Below the pieces are notes generated by a model, which was given only the letters and a program-made list of their open reading frames with translations, searched no databases and was not told where the DNA came from. Of a stretch of 7,173 bases of DNA, positions 1 to 5,698 are shown in pieces. The position numbers were made by a program, and so were the translations under genes. This DNA is from Planctomycetota bacterium (GTDB lineage Bacteria; Planctomycetota; Planctomycetia; Pirellulales; Lacipirellulaceae). The stretch spans positions 1 through 7,173 of the forward strand of contig JAJRUA010000195.1 in assembly GCA_024278035.1 (NCBI GenBank), read 5' to 3'. Each line of letters starts with the position of its first letter. Positions within the stretch are counted from its first letter, which is position 1.

Positions 1-1280
1 CTCGCTTGCACCGACCGTAACATACGAAGCTCTGCAAGCCGGCCAATAAGGCTTGAGTCCCCCCCGCCAGAGGCCCCTCCCAATTGTTTGTTCTGACGTT
101 GTTGTTCAAGGTCGTCGAGCGTTTGATCGACCGTGGCAAGCATCTCTTCGAGTGTTAGGACCACCTCTTGGGCGAGCCGTTGTGTAAGCGAATCGATTTT
201 AGGTTGGCGGAAACGGGATTCGAGCGTCCGCATGTCGTCCGTTGTTTGACGCATCGCTTCAGCAAAGATGAGCGACTTGCCATCCTCTTCGATCAGACGA
301 AGCGCCCGGCCGGCGGCCATGGCAACATGAGCTTGGCGGTCGCCCAGCTTTGCCGTAGCGATTTTCTCCGAGCGAGTGAAACGATTTTCTTTTGCTACCA
401 AGGCGGCTACGCCTTTAACGATGGCATTTTCTTCCGCAAGCATTTCTCTCAAACGATCGGACAAACGGGCCAGACGGCGTTGTTGCTCTTCTTCTCGCAA
501 TTGTTTCAGGGCTTTTTCAGCCAATCGCTGAGCCGCCTCAAGTTCGCGCTGGGCGTGGCGCTGTTGCTCGGACGCCTTGTTCTTTTGTCCGCCGCCGATT
601 TGCTCCGATGCCTGGCGCATCGCTCCTTCGGCTTGCTTGATTCGTCCGCCGAGCGAAGGAGGCCCGTTGGAGGGACTGCTTGCCGGCATTTTATTTCCAT
701 CCTCATCGAACGAAGGATCGACGGGAGCCAACTCTAGCAGCCGCTCAATATGGTCTGCCAAATCGGCCTGCTCCTCAGCCAACGCTTGCGACGCCTCGCG
801 CTCTGTTCGGGCGCGAAGCGACCGCTGAGAGCGAATCGCTCGGCGGACCTCTGAGCTTAATTTTTCTAGGCGGAGGCGTTCTTCCTCAAGTCGCGATTCG
901 AGCGGATCGGCCATCACTAGCCGCAAAAGTTCTTCTAGTTGTTCGGCGAGTTCCGTTTGGCCAGAGCGAGCTTCCGTAAGCCGCTCTGCTTCAAGAAGGG
1001 CAACCACTTGATCAAACCGCTCTTCGATACCGACTTGGCGGGCCTTGCTAATCGCGTCACGAATCTGCTGTGCGCGGTCACGGTCTTTGCCATCCGCTAG
1101 GTCCGCGATTCGGAGGGCGACCGCTTCGAGCCGCTCGTAACGAGCGGCGATTTCTTGTTGATCGCCCGCCAGATTGACGGCAGAGGCCATGTTGTAGGAG
1201 AAGATGCCAATGAATAGCAGGAGCATCGGAAGGCTTACGCCCCCCGCTCGCCAGGATCGTTGCTTAGGAATCGAATTCAT
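1..1280 (-). CDS. Exported Gln/Glu/Arg-rich coiled-coil protein, 3'-partial
   Basis: Translated by hand from the ATG at 1280, this frame has no stop through 426 codons and leaves the window with a partial AG codon. The N-terminus looks like a signal peptide: basic residues K6, R8 and R11, a hydrophobic core of about 15-29 (VSLPMLLLFIGIFSY), and an A-x-A site at 32-34 before VNLAGDQQ. It could instead stay as a membrane anchor. Residues about 38-187 are long charged helices with heptad-like Leu spacing (for example ELAEQLEELLRLV). A Pro/Ser/Gly linker (199-212) separates them from a second helical block, about 213-399, rich in Gln, Glu and Arg (ASEQQRHAQRELEAAQRLAE). A Gly-rich linker (401-407) then precedes SLIGRLAELRMLRSVQA at the edge. 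This arrangement matches planctomycete hypothetical proteins that I recall downstream of DUF4175-like genes. No function is known to me; a scaffold or partner of the upstream membrane proteins is plausible. Confidence 0.85.
   Translation of the reverse strand, partial: MNSIPKQRSWRAGGVSLPMLLLFIGIFSYNMASAVNLAGDQQEIAARYERLEAVALRIADLADGKDRDRAQQIRDAISKARQVGIEERFDQVVALLEAERLTEARSGQTELAEQLEELLRLVMADPLESRLEEERLRLEKLSSEVRRAIRSQRSLRARTEREASQALAEEQADLADHIERLLELAPVDPSFDEDGNKMPASSPSNGPPSLGGRIKQAEGAMRQASEQIGGGQKNKASEQQRHAQRELEAAQRLAEKALKQLREEEQQRRLARLSDRLREMLAEENAIVKGVAALVAKENRFTRSEKIATAKLGDRQAHVAMAAGRALRLIEEDGKSLIFAEAMRQTTDDMRTLESRFRQPKIDSLTQRLAQEVVLTLEEMLATVDQTLDDLEQQRQNKQLGGASGGGDSSLIGRLAELRMLRSVQA
1130..1148 (-). 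other. Perfect short hairpin inside the coiled-coil gene
   Basis: Nine-nucleotide arms gccgctcgt and acgagcggc flank a single base, which folds realistically as an 8-bp stem with a 3-nt loop. It lies about 130 nt into the gene, over codons for AARYERL. It could slow ribosomes shortly after signal-peptide emergence. The repetitive Arg/Glu/Leu codons make a chance origin at least as likely. Confidence 0.3.
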
Positions 1281-1299
1281 TTTGGCGTGTCTCTCTCTT
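1281..1299 (-). promoter_or_regulatory. Weak purine-rich ribosome binding site before the coiled-coil gene
   Basis: The 19-nt gap between the TGA at 1300 and the ATG at 1280 reads AAGAGAGAGACACGCCAAA on the mRNA strand. The AGAGAGAGA run ends 10 nt before the ATG and matches the SD consensus only in part. It is far weaker than the AAGGAGG at 5704-5710. Reinitiation by ribosomes leaving the gene upstream is likely to contribute. Confidence 0.4.
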
Positions 1300-3396
1300 T
1301 CAATCAAGCAGCGAGCGGCGGGCACGAGTTCGGCGTTCGCTTTCAGTTTTGTCGTTCACACGGCGTTGTTCTCGGATGAGGCCCCGAAGCAAGGCGACCA
1401 CTTCATTATAAGATTCTCGCCGTTCTAGATGATCGAGAACCCGTTCGATATTTTTGACGGTCCGCGTGGCAAGGCTTGAAGCCTCGCTTCCCTTCTCCGC
1501 GGTAGGGCTCTCAAGAAAGGCTTCTAACGGACGTAGCTCCTCCCTGACAATGCTTCGCAGCGGGGCAAGGATATCGCTCGTCAACCGCTTGACCATCACG
1601 GGCTGGTCGAGTCGATTGTTGATGACTTCGTCGCGAAGCGTTGCGAAAGAAGCGGCGACTGACTGAAGAGAACGAAGCACTTTGCGTGTGTCAAGCAACT
1701 GATTGGAGGAAGCCGATGGGCTTGCCTGATGGGCAAGGGCGTAGGCAAGGCGGCGGGCGTCGCTCAGCGTTCCTTCAAGAGTTTCCCGGAGGGCTCTTTC
1801 CGTTTCACCGATCCGAGCGAGAATCTCTTCCGGGGTTACGACACGCAAGGTGATCGGCTCACTCGTCGCATTGTGAAACGAACCAAGGTCGTATCGATCG
1901 GTGACGTTTGCACGGAGCGTTAGTCGTTGGCCTACCTTTACTTCTTTGCCCGATGAACGGAGCGAAAGGAGATCGATCTCTTGCTGGTCAATAACGACAG
2001 AGCCATCCGGTGCGTGGGAAGCTTCGGCATACAACAGCATGGAATGCCACGGTTTTTCGTCTCGTTCAACCAGCAGCTCCATCGTACCAATTCCGTGGTC
2101 GTCCTTAGCCGAAACATGAAAGGGAATGCGAGCGTTTCGGGTTATCGTTCGCACGACCCCGACGGGGCGAAGCTCAACGGTCGGCGGCTCGTCGGGCAGG
2201 ATATCCAAGAGCAACAAGTGGGGCTCTACCGAAGCGATACCGTCGGTATCAAAAAAACTCACAACCAGTTCGCCGGTTGATTTTATGAGAGGTAAATCGA
2301 TTTTTATTCCCTTTTCTTTTTCGTCAATTGTTGCAGCGATTGATAAGGCTGGCTCAGCGGCCTCCTGCACCCATTGGGCCGTCGCCCTGGCGAGGGGCTT
2401 GGACGTGGTCAGCAGGAGTTGAATTCTTGCTCCTTCGGGGAGAGGGCCCATTGCCGAAGCGGTTGCTTCGTAAGCGGGCATTTGCAGATAGCTGGGCGGT
2501 GTTATGCGAAGGCCGGCATTGATGATTGCTGGAGGGGTTATCGCCTCAAGCCGTAGACGAAGGTGACAATCCCCGCCAGCGACGCGGAGCAAAGCATTGC
2601 TGGTCGTTGCCTCAAGGAGCAATCGATATTCTTGCTTTGATTCGCCAATACGGATAAAGGTTCCCGACAGGCGTTCGCCCGTGGTCCACCTTGCGTGGTA
2701 ACGGACCGTTCCGGGCGAACGGTGCCCGTCCGAGAGGTCCGCCTTGAGCCTGATTTCGTAGGGCTCACCGCGTGCGACCTTACGAATCCAATCGCCGCTG
2801 GCGGATTCGTACTCGAATCCTTCGGGCAGAAGCCGAACCGCACGTGGCCACGCTTCTGCTGACAGGGCCATTCGTCGGCCATAGCAGGCGAAGCTTGCTG
2901 GCCGAACCACTGCCAACAAAAGGGCCGATCCCAACAACACAACCGCCAGCCAAGGCCAGCCACTTTCGACTGTGGGACGAACGATGCGAAGCGGTCCTTG
3001 CTTGGCGAGCACGGTGTTGGCCACCGCGCGAGTCGCCTCGGCTAGCGCGGCTGCTTGAGGCGAATCAGCAGACGGGGCATCGACTGCCGTGAGCAGAGGG
3101 TCGGCCCCCTTCGGCAAACGTGTGGCAATAAGCTGGGCGATCTCGGCGTCGCTGTACTTACGCCGTAAGAGGGGCCACGCTTCGCGGACGCTCCAAGCAA
3201 TTGCTCCTATTGCAGCGAGTACGCAAAACACAAGACGCCCGCGGGGCGAAGGTTCCCACGTTCGATCCACGGCCAACCCGACCCAAAACGCCACACCGAT
3301 CGCCGTCGCCGCACGCCACGCCAGTCGCCAGCGCACCGCCTGCACAAGTTGCAGCCGAACGGCGTCGATCGTCAGTTGAAGTCGGTCGCGTCTCAT
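1300..3396 (-). CDS. DUF4175-like membrane protein with Ig-like domains and basic helical tail
   Basis: Complete, 698 residues. An in-frame TAG four codons upstream makes the ATG at 3396 the first usable start, 7 nt after the preceding TAA. No Shine-Dalgarno is visible. A basic N-terminal helix (1-26) precedes membrane segments near 27-43 and 55-71. A cytoplasmic loop with SDAEIAQLIATRLPKGADPLL (82-102) follows, then a third membrane segment near 148-165. The rest should be outside the membrane. GRRMALSAEAWPRAVRLLPEGFE (173-195), the proline/tyrosine strand ITPPSYLQMPAYE (298-310), DEPPTVEL (402-409) and AKDDHGIGTMELLVER (430-445) are the blocks I associate with DUF4175-like proteins. From about 521 to the end the sequence is mostly helical and charged, closing with ALLRGLIREQRRVNDKT (668-684) and a strongly basic tail. 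No enzymatic motif is seen. The family name is recalled, not searched. It probably assembles with the VWA and coiled-coil neighbours. Confidence 0.85.
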   Translation of the reverse strand: MRRDRLQLTIDAVRLQLVQAVRWRLAWRAATAIGVAFWVGLAVDRTWEPSPRGRLVFCVLAAIGAIAWSVREAWPLLRRKYSDAEIAQLIATRLPKGADPLLTAVDAPSADSPQAAALAEATRAVANTVLAKQGPLRIVRPTVESGWPWLAVVLLGSALLLAVVRPASFACYGRRMALSAEAWPRAVRLLPEGFEYESASGDWIRKVARGEPYEIRLKADLSDGHRSPGTVRYHARWTTGERLSGTFIRIGESKQEYRLLLEATTSNALLRVAGGDCHLRLRLEAITPPAIINAGLRITPPSYLQMPAYEATASAMGPLPEGARIQLLLTTSKPLARATAQWVQEAAEPALSIAATIDEKEKGIKIDLPLIKSTGELVVSFFDTDGIASVEPHLLLLDILPDEPPTVELRPVGVVRTITRNARIPFHVSAKDDHGIGTMELLVERDEKPWHSMLLYAEASHAPDGSVVIDQQEIDLLSLRSSGKEVKVGQRLTLRANVTDRYDLGSFHNATSEPITLRVVTPEEILARIGETERALRETLEGTLSDARRLAYALAHQASPSASSNQLLDTRKVLRSLQSVAASFATLRDEVINNRLDQPVMVKRLTSDILAPLRSIVREELRPLEAFLESPTAEKGSEASSLATRTVKNIERVLDHLERRESYNEVVALLRGLIREQRRVNDKTESERRTRARRSLLD

Positions 3397-3403
3397 CGTG
3401 TTT

Positions 3404-5698
3404 TTAAGCTAGTCGCCACAAGCGGCGCAAAGTCCATTCCGTCGTTAAGGCCAAGATGGCTAGGAGTAATAAATTACGGGCCAGTAATTGTCCAAACTCT
3501 TGGTCGGTAGGGCCAAGCAAGGTTCGCGTTTCGGCCCGTGAAGGCGTAACGCTGGCAATCGCAAGGGCTTCGTCCGCTGTGGCGTAGTAGGTTCCGCCGG
3601 AGGCTTCTGCGATGGCTCGAAGTGTCGCTTCATCGCGCAATGTGTTGGCCGTCTCGCGAGGTGGAAGCTCAACGAGGGTGGTTGCCACGAGCCTGATTCC
3701 TTTTGTTAACCGAACGCTCGCTTCATAAGAACCTTCGATTCTTGCGGGCCATTCATTGAGGAACGATCCTGGTTGCCCTTCGACAGGAGCAAGGGTTAAT
3801 TCTTCGACCTGTTTCTCGTTTTCGTCGCTCCGTTGCAGCAAATGAACTTCCGGCAGGGGCCTCTTGGCATGGTTTTCGGTAAGCGTGAGACGCAAGCGAA
3901 CCGTCTCTCCCACTTCATAATGATCTTGATCGAAAAAGAGCCGGCCTTGTGAATTGCCAAGCAAACGACCTTGCGAGAGGTGGCGAAGCAACTTGGTGTG
4001 GAAGGAAGTGAACCAACGAGGGTCTTCCCGGCGCAGTCGCCAAGTTTCGCCGCTTGCAAGGTAGGCGACTCGGCCCGAGCCATAGAATTGTTCGACCAAC
4101 AGGGGCGAGGCGTTGGCCCCTTTGCCCAAGCGAGCGTAAACGGTCGCCCCCGTTTTTGGTTTAGCGGGTGGCGAGGAACTATAAAAACCTTCCATCTGGG
4201 CCCATGCGGCAGACGGATCGCTATCCCTGCTTTCTAACCACATAAAATCAGCCGCCTCGCCGGATGGTGTTAAGCGGACGGGCGAGGGAGTGGTCGTTGC
4301 TGCCAATCCAAGGCCCGTAAGTAGGAAATTGTTGGCTAAGGTGACCGGCATAAGTCGTGCCAACGGGCTCCGTTCTGTTTGCCGTAGTGAAGCCCGCCTG
4401 TTCATGACGCCAGAAACGAAGAACAAACCCCCTCCTTGGCGAGAGACCCACGTTTCGAGGGCCTCAGCAGCCCCCTCGCCGAGTGATTTCCAGTCAGGAT
4501 CAAAGGCAACAATGGCATCGTACGGATCGAGTTCCTCCGACGACAGCGGGAACGAGTCCAGCAATTTGTCGGCATCTTGTGAAACGGCACCCACTGCCGA
4601 TTGTAAAAGAAGATCGACGGAGAAACTGTTGTCGCGATGAAGTTGGTCTCGCAGGAAGCGGAAGTCACGCGTCGGTCCGCTGGCAACCAGCAGTACGCTT
4701 GTCTTGCGGTCCACGGATTCCAACTGCGTCACGAGTGCTGGGGCCGTTGGATCGGGTAGGGAAATACGGAGCGTGTACCGGCCCGGCGGCGGGGCGGGCA
4801 ACTCGAACTTCACCATGGCCGCCGGCGCTTGTGAGGCAACCTCCACTTGGGCGATCCTCTCCTCGGTAAGACTCGCTTGGCCCTCCTCCGGAGCGACCGT
4901 GAGCTGAACCGTTGTGTTGCCTTCGTAGCCTCCTCGGCCCAGTAGCAAGGCACTGGCTGTAAAGTGATCGCCGCTGAAGACGCGCTGTGGCACCGTGAGA
5001 CCTATCAATTCAACCTGGGGTGTTTCCCTCAAGGGGCCCAATCCAAGGGTATGGATTCGTGTGCGTTGTTCGCTTGCTTGCCGAGCCACTGATGCGGGAT
5101 CGACCCCGGCAGTCGATCGCCCGTCGCTCAGCACAACAATCGCTGCTAAGGGGCTCCCTGCTTGATCGTCCAGCACCGTGTGAAGGGCATCACCAAGACG
5201 CGTGTCGTTGGCGGTGGGCTCAAAAAAATCCGCAGATTCGGACTCTTCGTTAAGGTATTTTACGGCTTGCCCAAAGCGGGCGAGTCGAACATCGTGCGAT
5301 TCTGAAAGAAGCGTTCTGAGTTGTGAGACAAGCTCAATGGCTACAGCCGAGCGAGTGAGACCCTGTTCGGTTTGCCCTACTGGTAGACGCATGCTTGAGC
5401 TGGAATCGACGAGCAGCACGACGCGCGAGGGATCGACCCGTTCGGTCACGTTGTGTCGCTCAATGCCCATCATTCCTACGGCAATCGCCAGAAGGGCCAT
5501 TCCGCGCAGCGTAGCCAAGGGAATCCATCGCCCAGGGAGCAGGGCACGACGTTCGCGCCACGAGAACCACACGCCTGCCATGATGGTTAGCACCCAACCC
5601 CCAAGCAAGAGAGCTAGCCAAACGGGCTGCTCAACAAGCGAATCCCACCCGGCAGGGAGATAGAGCGGTGCCAGCGCGATTAGTAAATATCCACTCAT
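3404..5698 (-). CDS. Membrane-anchored VWA-domain protein with degenerate amidotransferase-like domain
   Basis: Complete, 764 residues. The ATG at 5698 is fixed by AAGGAGG 5 nt upstream and by an ATGA overlap with the preceding gene. Hydrophobic segments lie near residues 2-16, 27-46 and 62-79. The basic loop WRERRALLPGRW between the last two suggests a cytoplasmic turn, so the following domain is extracytoplasmic. A VWA domain spans about 91-225 with a full MIDAS: D98-S100-S102 (VDSSSSM), T166 (TRLGDAL) and D192 (VLSDGRS). A beta-rich domain covers about 228-325. An amidotransferase-like Rossmann fold covers about 333-575 (VLLVASGPTRDFRFLRDQL, YDAIVAFD, GGGLFFVSG) without a recognisable catalytic Cys triad. 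Another beta domain spans about 580-680. A final helix near 738-756 ends in the basic tail RRLWRLA. The gene belongs to the planctomycete Bat/VWA type by recalled resemblance. The role is inferred as metal-dependent protein binding in an envelope complex. Confidence 0.9.
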   Translation of the reverse strand: MSGYLLIALAPLYLPAGWDSLVEQPVWLALLLGGWVLTIMAGVWFSWRERRALLPGRWIPLATLRGMALLAIAVGMMGIERHNVTERVDPSRVVLLVDSSSSMRLPVGQTEQGLTRSAVAIELVSQLRTLLSESHDVRLARFGQAVKYLNEESESADFFEPTANDTRLGDALHTVLDDQAGSPLAAIVVLSDGRSTAGVDPASVARQASEQRTRIHTLGLGPLRETPQVELIGLTVPQRVFSGDHFTASALLLGRGGYEGNTTVQLTVAPEEGQASLTEERIAQVEVASQAPAAMVKFELPAPPPGRYTLRISLPDPTAPALVTQLESVDRKTSVLLVASGPTRDFRFLRDQLHRDNSFSVDLLLQSAVGAVSQDADKLLDSFPLSSEELDPYDAIVAFDPDWKSLGEGAAEALETWVSRQGGGLFFVSGVMNRRASLRQTERSPLARLMPVTLANNFLLTGLGLAATTTPSPVRLTPSGEAADFMWLESRDSDPSAAWAQMEGFYSSSPPAKPKTGATVYARLGKGANASPLLVEQFYGSGRVAYLASGETWRLRREDPRWFTSFHTKLLRHLSQGRLLGNSQGRLFFDQDHYEVGETVRLRLTLTENHAKRPLPEVHLLQRSDENEKQVEELTLAPVEGQPGSFLNEWPARIEGSYEASVRLTKGIRLVATTLVELPPRETANTLRDEATLRAIAEASGGTYYATADEALAIASVTPSRAETRTLLGPTDQEFGQLLARNLLLLAILALTTEWTLRRLWRLA

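Noticed and set aside
168..737. Plus-strand frame of 189 codons
   Set aside because: It lies wholly antisense to the coiled-coil gene, has a biased composition without domain logic, and the opposite strand gives a coherent exported helical protein.
2455..2470. Inverted repeat cgaagc-ggtt-gcttcg
   Set aside because: A 6-bp stem within a coding region and away from any junction; stems of this size are expected by chance in a window this long.
2538..2963. Minus-strand frame of 141 codons
   Set aside because: It is an alternative frame inside the DUF4175-like gene. Its protein is Arg/Ser/Pro-rich with no recognisable motif, as expected of a shadow frame.
5202..5663. Plus-strand frame of 153 codons
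   Set aside because: It is antisense to the N-terminal and MIDAS region of the VWA gene. Its Ser/Arg-rich composition is the mirror of that gene's codons.
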